This document shows positions 16,251 through 25,039 of a stretch of DNA of 25,039 nt, piece after piece (the stretch's first letter is position 1; every line of letters begins with the position of its first letter). This stretch comes from Caulobacterales bacterium 32-69-10 (GTDB lineage: Bacteria; Pseudomonadota; Alphaproteobacteria; Caulobacterales; Caulobacteraceae), in assembly GCA_002280485.1 (NCBI GenBank), contig NCED01000022.1, forward strand, positions 1 to 25,039, in the 5' to 3' direction. The notes below the pieces were generated by a model. It saw only the letters and a list, made by a program, of their open reading frames with translations. It searched no databases and was not told the origin of the DNA. Both the position numbers and the translations under genes were made by a program.

Positions 16251-16864
16251 TCGGGCGGCTTCGCGGCATGGTCGCCGAGATCGAGACCGAGGAGGCCCTG
16301 ATCGACGTCATGGGCGTCGGCTACCTGGTCCGCTGCGGCTCGCGCACCCTGGCCCGCTTTCCCCCCGTGGGCGACGAGGTGGTGGTGCACATCGACAGCC
16401 AGACCCGCGAGGACGGCACGCGCCTCTACGGCTTCCTGACCCGCGAGGACCGGGCCGCCTTCACCGCCCTGCAGGCCATCCAGGGGGTCGGCCCCAAGGC
16501 CGCCCTGGCGGTGCTCGACATCCTGCCCCCCGACGAGCTGTCCGCCGCGGTGGCGAGAGAGGACAAGGCCGCCATCGGCCGCGCCCAGGGGGTGGGGCCC
16601 AAGCTGGCCCTGCGCATCGTCACCGAACTGAAGGGCAAGCCCCTGGGCGGCGGCCTGGTCATCCAGCCAACCATGGCCGCCGGCGCCGCCGAGGCCAGGA
16701 CCTTCACGCCTTCGGTGAGCGGCGAGGCCGTCGCCGCCCTGATGGGCCTGGCCATCGCCGAGCCCCTGGCCCGCCGCGCCGTCGAGCTGGCCCTGGGGCG
16801 GCTGGGCCCTGACGCCTCCCTGCCCACCGTGATCAAGGCCGCCTTGCAGGAGATCGGCCGGTGA
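16247..16864 (+). CDS. ruvA: Holliday junction branch-migration protein RuvA
   Basis: A 205-residue tetrameric DNA-junction binder that loads RuvB. The N-terminal OB-fold begins MIGRLRGMV and contains [11 protein letters not shown]. Two helix-hairpin-helix motifs are at [13 protein letters not shown] (78-90) and [13 protein letters not shown] (113-125). The flexible linker (about 132-155) is followed by the RuvB-contacting C-terminal domain ([20 protein letters not shown]). Length and architecture are standard. The ATG overlaps the ruvC stop by four bases, giving translational coupling. Confidence 0.97.
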   Translation: MIGRLRGMVAEIETEEALIDVMGVGYLVRCGSRTLARFPPVGDEVVVHIDSQTREDGTRLYGFLTREDRAAFTALQAIQGVGPKAALAVLDILPPDELSAAVAREDKAAIGRAQGVGPKLALRIVTELKGKPLGGGLVIQPTMAAGAAEARTFTPSVSGEAVAALMGLAIAEPLARRAVELALGRLGPDASLPTVIKAALQEIGR

Positions 16865-16875
16865 TCCAGCTTCGC

Positions 16876-16925
16876 CAAGGCTTCGCAGGATCGATCCTTC
16901 GTAGCTCCATCCGGAGCGAAGTCGG
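16876..16925. repeat. Short palindromic element between ruvA and ruvB
   Basis: The 61-base spacer, unusually long for this otherwise overlapping operon, contains the perfect palindrome AGGATCGATCCT (16887-16898) inside a larger CTTCGC (16881-16886) / GCGAAG (16916-16921) pair. It looks like another small intergenic repeat. The gene order is intact, so it is probably within the operon mRNA, where it could act as a processing or stability element. Confidence 0.45.
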
Positions 16926-17951
16926 ATGACGCGGCTGGTCTCGGGCGAGCCCGGCGCCTATGAGGCCGGCGACAGGGCCATGCGGCCCCAGACCCTGGCC
17001 GAGTTCGTCGGCCAGGAGACCGCCAAGGCCAACCTGAAGGTCTATATCGACGCCGCCCGCGCCCGCGGACAGGCGCTGGACCATGTGCTGCTGTTCGGCC
17101 CGCCGGGCCTGGGCAAGACGACGCTGGCCCAGATCGTCGCCCGAGAGCTGGGGGTGAACTTCCGCGCCACCTCGGGGCCGATCCTGTCCAAGCCCGGCGA
17201 TCTTGCCGCCATCCTGACCAATCTCGAGGCCAACGACGTCCTGTTCATCGACGAGATCCACCGCCTGCCGGCCACGGTCGAGGAGGTGCTGTATCCGGCC
17301 ATGGAGGACCACGTCCTCGACCTGATGATCGGCGAGGGCCCCTCGGCCCGCTCGGTGCGGATCGATCTGGCCCCCTTCACCCTGGTCGGTGCCACGACCC
17401 GGGCGGGCCTGCTGGCCACGCCCCTGCGCGACCGCTTCGGCATCCCGCTGCGCCTCGAATTCTACACCCCCGTCGAACTGCAGTCGGTCCTGGCCCACGC
17501 CGCCCGGCGCATGGGCATGACCCTGACCAAGGACGGCGCGGCCGAGATCGCCAGCCGGGCCCGGGGCACCCCCCGGGTGGCCGGGCGGCTGCTGCGCCGG
17601 GTGCGCGACTTCGCAGAGGCCGAAGGCGCGAGCGCCGTCGACAAGGCGTGCGCCGCCCGCGCCCTGGCCCGGCTGGAGGTCGACGAGGCGGGGCTGGACA
17701 GCCTGGACCGCCGCTACCTGCGCAACCTGATCGAGACCTATGGCGGCGGCCCGGTCGGGGCGGAGACCCTGGCCGCCGCCCTGGCCGAGGCCCGCGACGC
17801 CGTCGAGGACGTCATCGAGCCCTATCTGCTGCAGCAGGGCTTCGTCCTGCGCACTCCGCGCGGCCGGGTGGCCGGCGGCAAGGCCTACCTTCACCTCGGC
17901 CTCACCCCGCCGAAGACGGGGGCCCAGCCGACCCTGTTCGAGGAAGGGTGA
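16926..17951 (+). CDS. ruvB: Holliday junction branch-migration helicase RuvB
   Basis: A 341-residue AAA+ motor that drives branch migration with Ruv[19 protein letters not shown] (20-37) is the typical start of the ATPase. Walker A is GPPGLGKTT (58-66), Walker [10 protein letters not shown] (106-114), sensor 1 GATTRAG (155-161), and the arginine-finger region PLRDRFG (166-172). The C-terminal winged helix ends with [16 protein letters not shown]. Full length. A proximal hexameric ring on each arm of the junction is known for the family. Its stop overlaps the ybgC start (TGATG). Confidence 0.98.
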   Translation: MTRLVSGEPGAYEAGDRAMRPQTLAEFVGQETAKANLKVYIDAARARGQALDHVLLFGPPGLGKTTLAQIVARELGVNFRATSGPILSKPGDLAAILTNLEANDVLFIDEIHRLPATVEEVLYPAMEDHVLDLMIGEGPSARSVRIDLAPFTLVGATTRAGLLATPLRDRFGIPLRLEFYTPVELQSVLAHAARRMGMTLTKDGAAEIASRARGTPRVAGRLLRRVRDFAEAEGASAVDKACAARALARLEVDEAGLDSLDRRYLRNLIETYGGGPVGAETLAAALAEARDAVEDVIEPYLLQQGFVLRTPRGRVAGGKAYLHLGLTPPKTGAQPTLFEEG

Positions 17952-18400
17952 TGAGCAACCAACCCTCCGCCGGCGCCTTCGTCGGGCGCGAGCACCGGCT
18001 GCCGGTGCGGGTCTATTACGAGGACACCGACTTCACCGGCGTGGTCTATCACGCCAACTACCTGCGCTATTTCGAGCGCGGCCGGTCCGATTTCCTGCGG
18101 CTGGCCGGCGCCGATCACAGCGCCCTGCTCGGTATCGAAAGCCCCATCGCCTTCGTCGTCACCCGGATGGAGATCGAGTTCCAGCGGCCGGCCCGCATCG
18201 ACGACGCGCTGACGGTGGTGACCACCTATGACGCGGTGCGGGGCGCCCGATTCACCATCAACCAGCGGCTGAACCGCGGCGACGAGGCGATCGCGGCGGC
18301 CCAGGTGGCCGTCGCCAGCATAGACCTGAGCGGCCGCCCGCGCCGCCCGCCAGGCGAACTGATGGCCCGCCTGCAGCCGTTTCTTGTCGCGAACGGTTGA
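17951..18400 (+). CDS. ybgC: Hotdog-fold acyl-CoA thioesterase (Tol-Pal associated)
   Basis: A 149-residue hotdog-fold thioesterase. VYYEDTDFTGVVYHANYLRYFERGR (21-45) is the family signature, with D27 the catalytic aspartate, and TRMEIEFQRPARIDD is the second conserved strand. YbgC enzymes hydrolyse short- or long-chain acyl-CoA and are almost always encoded just ahead of tolQ; the link to envelope lipid metabolism is suspected but not settled. The ATG overlaps the ruvB stop by one base, while 66 bases separate it from tolQ, so it may bridge the ruv and tol units. Confidence 0.95.
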   Translation: MSNQPSAGAFVGREHRLPVRVYYEDTDFTGVVYHANYLRYFERGRSDFLRLAGADHSALLGIESPIAFVVTRMEIEFQRPARIDDALTVVTTYDAVRGARFTINQRLNRGDEAIAAAQVAVASIDLSGRPRRPPGELMARLQPFLVANG

Positions 18401-18466
18401 CCTTAACGCCTTAGTTTCGTCACCCCATCCTTCTGTGTTCGACCCCGCCAAGGAGCCGCCCGCGCG

Positions 18467-19210
<744 letters not shown>

Positions 19211-19213
19211 GCC

Positions 19214-19744
<531 letters not shown>

Positions 19745-19755
19745 GGCCCTGAAGG

Positions 19756-20589
19756 ATGTCGAGCGATCTGCGGCCCGCCCTTCTGATCTCCCTCGCCCTG
19801 CACCTGTCGGCGCTGGCGGCGGGGCTGATCGTCTGGCCGAACTTCGCCAAGCCCCTGCCCAGCGCGCCGGTGACGGTCAAGCTGGTGGCCAGCGCGCCCG
19901 TGGCCGACGTGCGGCCCGCCGAGGAGGCGCCGGAGGTCGCCGAGGCGCAGACCCCCGAGGTCGCCCCCGAGCCCGTGCCCGTTCCGGAGCCCACCCCCGC
20001 CGCGCCCACGCCCGTCCCCGCGCCCCCGGCGCCCAAGCCGCCGCCCACGCCCGCCCCGCCGACTCCCAAGCCGCCGACGCCGGCGCCGAAGCCCAAGCCG
20101 ACCCTCGACCTCGACGCCCTGGCCTCCAAGGTCCCCAAGGCCAAGCCGCAGCCGAAGCTGGACCTCAACGCCCTGGCCTCGCGCCTGCCCCGCCAGGCCG
20201 CCAACGCCCGGCGCGGCCCGGAACTTCGCGCCGAGACCGCGCCCCAGGCGCGCCAGGCCCTGGGCGCGGCGCAGGGGCTGACCGCCGACGAGGCTAGCCT
20301 GCTCGCCTCCAAGCTCAACCGGCTGTGGAACCCCAACTGCGGGGCCGAGGGCGCGGCGTCCGTGGTGGTGAAGGTCAATATCCAGCTCACCCCCACGGGC
20401 GAACTGGCGAGCCGGCCGCAGCTGGTCGGGGCGCAGAGCAATGACCCGGTCTGGCAGGCCGCCGCCCAACGCGCGCTGAACGCCGCCGGCAGAGGCGCGC
20501 CCTACGACGAACTGCCCCGCGACCGTTATGCGGTGTGGAAAGACATCAATGTGAATTTCGATGGCCGGCAGGCCTGCCGGCGCGGATGA
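19756..20589 (+). CDS. tolA: TolA, Tol-Pal energy-transducing protein
   Basis: A 277-residue protein: an N-terminal membrane anchor (about 8-27), an extended proline-rich rod (about 54-116) and a C-terminal TonB/TolA-like domain (about 160-277). In the rod, PTP, PKP and PAP repeats replace the alanine-rich helix of E. coli TolA. The C-terminal domain contains LNRLWNPNCG, VVVKVNIQLTPTGEL, DPVWQAAAQRALNAA and a final cysteine that may pair with the one in NPNC. It links the TolQR motor to TolB and Pal across the periplasm. Just after the rod a segment LDLDALAS (117-124) is repeated as LDLNALAS (135-142). It follows tolR by 11 bases. Confidence 0.9.
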   Translation: MSSDLRPALLISLALHLSALAAGLIVWPNFAKPLPSAPVTVKLVASAPVADVRPAEEAPEVAEAQTPEVAPEPVPVPEPTPAAPTPVPAPPAPKPPPTPAPPTPKPPTPAPKPKPTLDLDALASKVPKAKPQPKLDLNALASRLPRQAANARRGPELRAETAPQARQALGAAQGLTADEASLLASKLNRLWNPNCGAEGAASVVVKVNIQLTPTGELASRPQLVGAQSNDPVWQAAAQRALNAAGRGAPYDELPRDRYAVWKDINVNFDGRQACRRG

Positions 20590-20672
20590 AACCAGAAGCG
20601 TTCAATATAACGGGAGCATAGTTTCGCCCTGTTAGCGAACAAGGCTACAAGACCCTTCGACGGAGTGTCCGC

Positions 20673-21992
20673 ATGCACCTGCGCCTGATCATCGCCCCCT
20701 TCGCCGCCGCCCTGGCCCTGCTGGCCACGGGACTGGCAGGCCCCGCCGTTGCGGCGGTGGAGGTGGACGTCAATCAGGGCGTGGTCACCCCCCTGCCCAT
20801 CGCCGTTCCCGGCTTCATGGGCGCCGACCCGCGCGCCACCGGCATCGGCGGCGACATCGCAAGGGTGGTCTCGGCCGACCTCGACCGCTCGGGCTTCTTC
20901 CGGCCGCTGGACCCCAACGGCTTCATCGAGCGCAGCCTCGACGTCAACGTCCAGCCGCGTTTCGCGGACTGGCGGGTGATCAATGCGCAGGCCCTGGTCA
21001 ACGGGGCGGCGACCATCGACCCCGACGGCCGGCTGCGCGTCGACTTCCGCATCTGGGACGTGTTCAACGAGCAGCAGATCCTCGGCCTGCAGTTCGTCTC
21101 AACCCCAGAGAACTGGCGGCGGGTGGCGCACAAGATCTCCGACGCGGTCTACAAGCGGCTGACCGGCGAGGACGGCTATTTCGACAGCCGGGTCGTCTTC
21201 GTCGCCGAGAGCGGCACCAAGACGGCGCGGGTCAAGCGCCTGGCCATCATGGATCAGGACGGGGCCAACCCGCAGTACTTGACCGACGGCTCCTACCTGG
21301 TGATGACGCCGCGCTTCTCCACCACCGACCAGGAGATCACCTATATGGCGCTGCGGGCCGACAGCGCCCGCATCTACCTGTTCAACCTGGAGACCGCCCG
21401 TCAGGAGACCCTGGGCCAGTTCCCCGGCATCGTCTTCGCCCCGCGCTTCTCGCCGGACGGCTCGAAAGTGGCGTTCTCGGTCGAGCGCGGCGGCAACACT
21501 GACCTCTATGTCATGGACCTGCGCACCCGCACGTCCAACCGCATCACCACCGACCCGGCCATCGACACCTCGCCCTCGTTCTCGCCGGACGGCGCGCAGA
21601 TCGTATTCAACTCCGACCGCGGCGGCTCCAGCCAGATCTATGTGATGGGCGCCGGAGGCGGCGCGGCCCGTCGTATTTCCTTCGGGTCCGGGCGCTACAC
21701 CACACCGGTGTGGAGTCCGAAAGGCGACTTCATCGCCTTCACCAAGCAGTCCGGAGGCCAGTTCCACATCGGCGTGATGCGCTCGGACGGCTCGGATGAG
21801 CGCATCCTGACCAGCAGCTTCCTCGACGAGGGCCCCACCTGGGCGCCCAACGGGCGGGTGCTGATGTTCAGCCGCGAAACATCCAGCGGGAACTCGCGTT
21901 TGTGGTCTGTGGACATCTCGGGCCGCAATCTGCGGGCGGCCCCCTATACCGGGGCGGCTTCGGACCCGGCATGGTCGCCGTTGTTGAAGTAA
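20673..21992 (+). CDS. tolB: Tol-Pal periplasmic protein TolB
   Basis: A 439-residue periplasmic protein. A signal peptide (1 to about 28, cleavage after AVA or AVAA) is followed by the N-terminal alpha/beta domain ([18 protein letters not shown] to about residue 165) and a six-bladed beta-propeller. The blades show the TolB repeats: [77 protein letters not shown] and [10 protein letters not shown]. TolB binds Pal through the propeller and TolA through its N-terminus. The start has GGAG 8 bases upstream. The 83-base gap after tolA contains an AT-richer patch (20605-20635) where a separate promoter for tolB-pal could lie, but no clean -35/-10 pair is visible. Confidence 0.97.
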   Translation: MHLRLIIAPFAAALALLATGLAGPAVAAVEVDVNQGVVTPLPIAVPGFMGADPRATGIGGDIARVVSADLDRSGFFRPLDPNGFIERSLDVNVQPRFADWRVINAQALVNGAATIDPDGRLRVDFRIWDVFNEQQILGLQFVSTPENWRRVAHKISDAVYKRLTGEDGYFDSRVVFVAESGTKTARVKRLAIMDQDGANPQYLTDGSYLVMTPRFSTTDQEITYMALRADSARIYLFNLETARQETLGQFPGIVFAPRFSPDGSKVAFSVERGGNTDLYVMDLRTRTSNRITTDPAIDTSPSFSPDGAQIVFNSDRGGSSQIYVMGAGGGAARRISFGSGRYTTPVWSPKGDFIAFTKQSGGQFHIGVMRSDGSDERILTSSFLDEGPTWAPNGRVLMFSRETSSGNSRLWSVDISGRNLRAAPYTGAASDPAWSPLLK

Positions 21993-22043
21993 CCGTAACT
22001 GTTTCGAGTGCGGGTGGGACCTGCGTGACGAATGGACCCGAGC

Positions 22044-22067
22044 TTGCGGCTGTCCCCGCCGCCGCAA
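22044..22067 (+). promoter_or_regulatory. Hairpin in the tolB-pal spacer
   Basis: TTGCGGC (22044-22050) pairs with GCCGCAA (22061-22067) across a 10-base loop, 24 bases before the pal start. There is no T-tract, so it is more likely an mRNA stability or processing element that allows much higher pal expression than tolB. The pal ribosome-binding site GGAGG (22081-22085) is strong and ideally placed. Confidence 0.35.
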
Positions 22068-22091
22068 ACCCTGAGCCCTAGGAGGATCTGA

Positions 22092-22667
22092 ATGCAAGTG
22101 ACCCATCGCCAACTTAACGGGGGCCTGATCGCCCGAGTCGCGACGCTCGGCATCGCCGCCGCCGCCCTGGCCGCCTGCGCCACCAAGCCGCCGCCAGCGC
22201 CTGCGGCGACGCCCTATACCCCGCCGCCGTCCGAGGCGCCCCCGCCGCCGCCCCCGCCGCCGCCGCCCCCGGTATCCCAGGGGCAGGTGGGTCCGATCCC
22301 CGGCTCGATGGAGGACTTTGTCGCCACCGCCGGCGACCGCGTCTACTTCGACACCGACCAGTTCACCCTGCGGGATGACGCCCGGGCGGTCCTCGACCGT
22401 CAGGCCATGTGGCTGCAGCGCTATCCGCAGGTGGTCATCCGCATCGAAGGCAACGCCGACGAGCGCGGCACCCGTGAGTACAACCTGGCCCTGGGCGCCC
22501 GTCGCGCCGAGAGCGTGCGGGCCTATCTGGCCAGCCGCGGCGTCGCCGCCGGCCGGGTGACCACCATCTCCTACGGCAAGGAGCGCCCGATCGACGGCGG
22601 CTCGGGTGAAGACGCCTGGGCCCGCAACCGCAACGCCCACACCGCCCTCACCAGCGGCGCGCGTTGA
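22092..22667 (+). CDS. pal: Peptidoglycan-associated lipoprotein Pal
   Basis: A 191-residue outer-membrane lipoprotein that binds murein and anchors the Tol system. The signal sequence ends in a lipobox LAAC (26-29), with C29 the acylated residue; the residue after it is Ala, consistent with outer-membrane sorting. A proline-rich tether (32-61) includes an uninterrupted run of eleven prolines. The OmpA-like domain (about 75-190) has YFDTDQFTLRDDAR and GNADERGTREYNLALGARRAESV, including the Asp and Arg that grip diaminopimelate, and ends with SYGKERP and RNRNAH. The start codon is fixed by the strong GGAGG six bases upstream. Confidence 0.97.
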   Translation: MQVTHRQLNGGLIARVATLGIAAAALAACATKPPPAPAATPYTPPPSEAPPPPPPPPPPPVSQGQVGPIPGSMEDFVATAGDRVYFDTDQFTLRDDARAVLDRQAMWLQRYPQVVIRIEGNADERGTREYNLALGARRAESVRAYLASRGVAAGRVTTISYGKERPIDGGSGEDAWARNRNAHTALTSGAR

Positions 22668-22673
22668 TCTCCG

Positions 22674-22711
22674 CGTCATCCCGGGCGGCCTCGCGGCCGT
22701 CCGGGATGACG
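22674..22711. repeat. Perfect-loop palindrome after pal
   Basis: CGTCATCCCGGGCGGCC (22674-22690) pairs with GGCCGTCCGGGATGACG (22695-22711) over a TCGC loop: 17 base pairs with a single G-T wobble. It begins six bases after the pal stop and ends about 21 bases before the cpoB start. This GTCATCCC...GGGATGAC type is another REP-like family. There is no T-tract, so it may protect the pal 3' end or attenuate entry into cpoB. Confidence 0.75.
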
Positions 22712-22732
22712 ACCCATTTCGAGCAGGTGTTC

Positions 22733-23686
22733 ATGCCGAAGCGCGTCCCGTTCCGCATCCTCGTCGCAAGCGTCGCCCTGACGGCGCTGACGGCCGGCGC
22801 GGCCCTGGCCCAGACCGCCGGCGCCGACCGGCGCTTCGACCGCATCGAACGCGACCTGCGCACCCTGCAGTCCATCGTCCAGCAGGCTCAGGCCACCGGC
22901 CAGCCCGTGGTGGTCAAGCCGGAGGGGCCCGACCCCGCGCTGAACGCCCTGCAGACCCGCGCCGAGGACCTGGAGAGCACGCTCCAGCGGATCAACGGCC
23001 AGATCGAGACCCTGGCCCAGGACGTCCGGACACTCCGCCAGGCCGAAACCGCAGCGGAGGCCGACCGCCGGGCCCAGGCCCAGAGCCTGAACGAACGGAT
23101 GGACCGGCTCGAGACCCAGCTGAACGCCCTGTTCCAACCGGAGCCGACGGCGGACGCCGCTGTCGCCGACCCTGTGGCCCCCGGCGTGGATGCGCCGCCC
23201 CCTCGCCGCGGCGGCGATGCCGACGCGACGTCAAGGGCCCAGGCCCAGGACACTGGGGTTCTGGGCGCCCCGCCCGCCGCTCGGCCGGCCCCGCCCGCGA
23301 CCCCTGCCGAGAGTTTCGCCCGCGCCCGCGACCTGTTCACCGCCGGAGACCAGGTGGCGGCGACCAACGCCTTCCTGGACTTCATCGCCCGCTATCCGAC
23401 CGGGGCCCGCACGCCCGAGGCCTACTATTGGCTGGGCGAGAGCTACTACGCCCAGCGCGGCTGGCAGAACGCGACCGCCGCCTACGCCAACGCTTTGAAG
23501 GACCGGCCGACCACGGGTTGGGGCCCCGCGGCCATGGTCCGCCTGGCCCAGGCCCTGACCCAGTCGAACCAGGCGCCCCAGGCCTGCGCGGCCCTGGCCG
23601 AGTTCGACCAGCGCTACGCCGCCCGCGCCACCGCCGCGGTGAAGACCAACGCCGATGCCGTTCGCCGCCGCGCCCGCTGCGGCTGA
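22733..23686 (+). CDS. cpoB: Tol-Pal system coordinator CpoB (YbgF)
   Basis: A 317-residue periplasmic protein that in E. coli couples Tol-Pal with peptidoglycan synthase PBP1B during constriction. The signal peptide MPKRVPFRILVASVALTALT... ends at ALA before Q27. A coiled coil follows (about 33-55 and 70-133, heptads with LESTLQRINGQIETLAQDV and LNERMDRLETQL) that mediates trimer formation. Then come an Ala/Pro/Asp linker (135-192) and three TPR-like repeats (193-305: ARDLFTAGDQVAATNAFLDF, AYYWLGESYYAQRGWQNATAAY, AMVRLAQALTQSNQAPQACA). The upstream in-frame ATGs at 22664 and 22706 lie in or beside the palindrome and lack a signal sequence; 22733 is chosen because it gives a proper one. Confidence 0.93.
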   Translation: MPKRVPFRILVASVALTALTAGAALAQTAGADRRFDRIERDLRTLQSIVQQAQATGQPVVVKPEGPDPALNALQTRAEDLESTLQRINGQIETLAQDVRTLRQAETAAEADRRAQAQSLNERMDRLETQLNALFQPEPTADAAVADPVAPGVDAPPPRRGGDADATSRAQAQDTGVLGAPPAARPAPPATPAESFARARDLFTAGDQVAATNAFLDFIARYPTGARTPEAYYWLGESYYAQRGWQNATAAYANALKDRPTTGWGPAAMVRLAQALTQSNQAPQACAALAEFDQRYAARATAAVKTNADAVRRRARCG

Positions 23687-24974
23687 GCCCTCGCTTCAGA
23701 CGACGGTAGACGCCGCCCTCGACCGCCGCCTCGACGCCGAATCCCAGGCGCCGGTGGCGCTCGCCCTGTCCGGCGGCGGCGATTCCATGGCGCTCCTGGG
23801 GCTGACGATCGCCTGGACCCGCGCCCGGGGCCGGCCGCTGATCGCGTTCAATGTTGATCATCGCATCAACCTGAGCAGTGGCGACTGGACGCGCGCCGCC
23901 GCCGAGGCCGCCGGCCGGGCGGGCGCCGGGTTCGCGGCCCTGGACTGGACGGGCCCCAAGCCCGGGGCCGGCCTGCCCGCCGCCGCCCGCGCGGCCCGCC
24001 ACGCCCTGCTGGCGACAGCGGCCCGCAAGGCCGGCGCCCGGGTGCTGCTGACCGGCCATACACTGGACGACGTGCTGGAGGGCGAGCGGATGCGGGCGCA
24101 GGACACCCCCGGCCTCGGCCGCCTGCGCGAATGGTCCCCGTCTCCCGCCTGGCCCGAAGGCCGCGGCCTCTTCCTGCTGCGCCCCCTGCTCGGCCTCCGG
24201 CGCGAGGCTCTGCGCGACTGGCTGCGCGCGCGCCGCGAGACCTGGATCGAAGACCCCGCCAACGCCGACCCCCGCTTCGCCCGCAGCCGCGCCCGTTCTT
24301 TTCTCGCGTCACCCTCGGGCGCAGCGCAGCAGGGGCCCGAGGGTGAGGGCTCTTCGAGCCCGCCCCCCAGGATGGAACTTTCAATCACCCCCGACGGCCG
24401 CATCCTCGTCCGCCGCGATAGGATCGACGCCCACCTGCTCTCCGCCGCCCTGCTGTGCGCGGCCGGAACGGGCCAGCCGCCACGGGGCGTCCAGCTCGCC
24501 CGCCTGCTGGAGCGTTTGGCGGGGGCGGCGCCGGTCGACGCAACCCTGGCCGGCGCGCGGCTGGTGGCGGACGGCGACGTCGTCCAGATCGGCCGCGACG
24601 CGGGCGAGCGCTTCCGGGGGGGGCTGGCGCCCCTCGCCCTGAGCCCGGGCGAGGTCGCGGTGTGGGACGGACGTTTCGAACTCACGGCCGGGGCGCCCGG
24701 CCTTTGCGTCCAGCCCCTGGGCGGGGTGATCGCCCGCCTGGGCCACCGGGACCGCGCCCGGCTCAAGGCGATTCCGCCCTGGGCGCGGGGGGCGATCCCC
24801 GCCCTCGTTTCGCCTGATGGCGCTGTCAGTCTGCCCCGGCCGCTCGGCGAGGGCCCGGCCGCGGCGACGCCCCTGGCGGGCGCGCGGCTGGCCGCCGCCC
24901 TCGGCTCGGTGGCGCGGGAATCGGATCTCGTTGATCGGGCGCATGGCGCCGGAGACCTCCTCATCCTATGTTGA
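23655..24974 (+). CDS. tilS: tRNA(Ile)-lysidine synthetase TilS
   Basis: A 439-residue essential enzyme that converts the wobble cytidine of tRNA-Ile(CAU) to lysidine so that it reads AUA. The PP-loop ATP-binding motif SGGGDS is at 39-44, NVDHRI follows at 66-71, RAARHALL at 112-119 and LLTGHTLDDVLE at 131-142. The C-terminal half, less conserved, has PPRGVQLARLLERLAG and LAGARLVADGD. The usual ATG overlaps the last 32 bases of cpoB. The linker between the PP-loop domain and the C-terminal domain (about 219-238) is encoded by a palindromic repeat in frame and reads as low-complexity Ser/Pro/Gly. The conserved order tol-pal-cpoB-tilS-ftsH supports the call. Confidence 0.93.
   Translation: MPFAAAPAAAEPSLQTTVDAALDRRLDAESQAPVALALSGGGDSMALLGLTIAWTRARGRPLIAFNVDHRINLSSGDWTRAAAEAAGRAGAGFAALDWTGPKPGAGLPAAARAARHALLATAARKAGARVLLTGHTLDDVLEGERMRAQDTPGLGRLREWSPSPAWPEGRGLFLLRPLLGLRREALRDWLRARRETWIEDPANADPRFARSRARSFLASPSGAAQQGPEGEGSSSPPPRMELSITPDGRILVRRDRIDAHLLSAALLCAAGTGQPPRGVQLARLLERLAGAAPVDATLAGARLVADGDVVQIGRDAGERFRGGLAPLALSPGEVAVWDGRFELTAGAPGLCVQPLGGVIARLGHRDRARLKAIPPWARGAIPALVSPDGAVSLPRPLGEGPAAATPLAGARLAAALGSVARESDLVDRAHGAGDLLILC
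24309..24361. repeat. Palindromic repeat element inside tilS
   Basis: TCACCCTCGGGC (24309-24320) and GCCCGAGGGTGA (24335-24346) are perfect 12-base inverted repeats around a 14-base loop. They are followed directly by a second hairpin GGGCTC-TTC-GAGCCC (24347-24361). This two-hairpin layout is that of intergenic REP-like elements, but here it lies within an open reading frame and encodes about 18 residues in the TilS interdomain linker. Confidence 0.75.
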
Positions 24975-25034
24975 GGGCTCGTGACTTAAGGATGACGGGC
25001 CCCGCCAGGTGCGGTGCGCTCCAGGGACCACGTG

Positions 25035-25039
25035 ATGAA
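25035..25039 (+). CDS. Possible start of the next gene (ftsH by position), partial
   Basis: An ATG at 25035 begins 60 bases after the tilS stop and only two codons are partly visible. In Caulobacterales the gene after tilS is ftsH, a membrane AAA+ protease, and CAGGGA lies 8 bases or so upstream as a weak ribosome-binding site. The identity rests on conserved order alone. Confidence 0.3.

Noticed and set aside
20565..20580. Perfect 16-bp palindrome at the 3' end of tolA
   Set aside because: It encodes the last residues of TolA in a GC-rich context, has no T-tract, and does not resemble the other repeats; probably chance.

Overview
This is a very GC-rich, gene-dense chromosomal segment of an alphaproteobacterium, most likely a Caulobacteraceae member (Phenylobacterium or Caulobacter-like). 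The evidence is the gene order ruvCAB-ybgC-tolQRAB-pal-cpoB-tilS, a 6S RNA gene just upstream of the 5-formyltetrahydrofolate cyclo-ligase gene, a perfect TTAA-N7-TTAA (CtrA-type) box, and several families of REP-like palindromes between genes. There are no transposases, integrases, phage genes, CRISPR arrays, tRNAs or rRNAs. The content is core housekeeping rather than a mobile island.

Layout. 1-195 (-) is the start of an NlpC/P60-type cell-wall hydrolase, translationally coupled to an M17 leucyl aminopeptidase (192-1619, -). A secreted TadD-like TPR protein (1697-2581, +) diverges from it. Next come a class V serine/alanine-glyoxylate aminotransferase (2687-3838, -) and AMP nucleosidase (4054-5499, -). 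The leucine cluster follows: leuD (5601-6209), a small antibiotic-biosynthesis-monooxygenase-fold gene (6206-6505) and leuB (6505-7572), all overlapping; leuC is not in the window. 7695-8492 (-) is a four-helix membrane LytTR regulator that diverges from a DUF2306-like membrane protein (8556-9125). A TerC-family protein (9189-9983) and a 14-TM DHA2 drug exporter (10091-11764) follow. They converge on a stand-alone EAL phosphodiesterase (11780-12547, -).

12548-12978 holds no protein gene. It contains a 6S RNA gene with its own promoter (about 12665-12838) and an inverted pair of REP-like repeats reaching the start of the cyclo-ligase gene (12979-13563). After that come a YmdB-like metallophosphoesterase (13564-14409), a small pentad-repeat protein (14420-14707, -) and yebC (14823-15569). 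ruvC, ruvA, ruvB and ybgC are tightly packed from 15735 to 18400. The Tol-Pal envelope-constriction system follows: tolQ, tolR, tolA, tolB, pal and cpoB (18467-23686). tilS (23655-24974) overlaps the end of cpoB, and the last five bases may be the start of ftsH.

How the genes work together. RuvABC resolves Holliday junctions. TolQRA is the proton-driven inner-membrane motor, TolB and Pal are its periplasmic and outer-membrane partners, and CpoB links it to peptidoglycan synthesis. TilS is an essential tRNA-Ile lysidine synthase. No large undescribed system is evident. The most unusual signals are an in-frame palindromic repeat that appears to add a stretch to TilS, a CtrA-type box that could also be read as a degenerate LexA box at ruvCAB, an uncharacterised monooxygenase-fold gene coupled inside the leu operon, a strong hairpin with a T-tract opposite in orientation to its neighbours at 3924-3980, and a protein made of eleven consecutive pentads.
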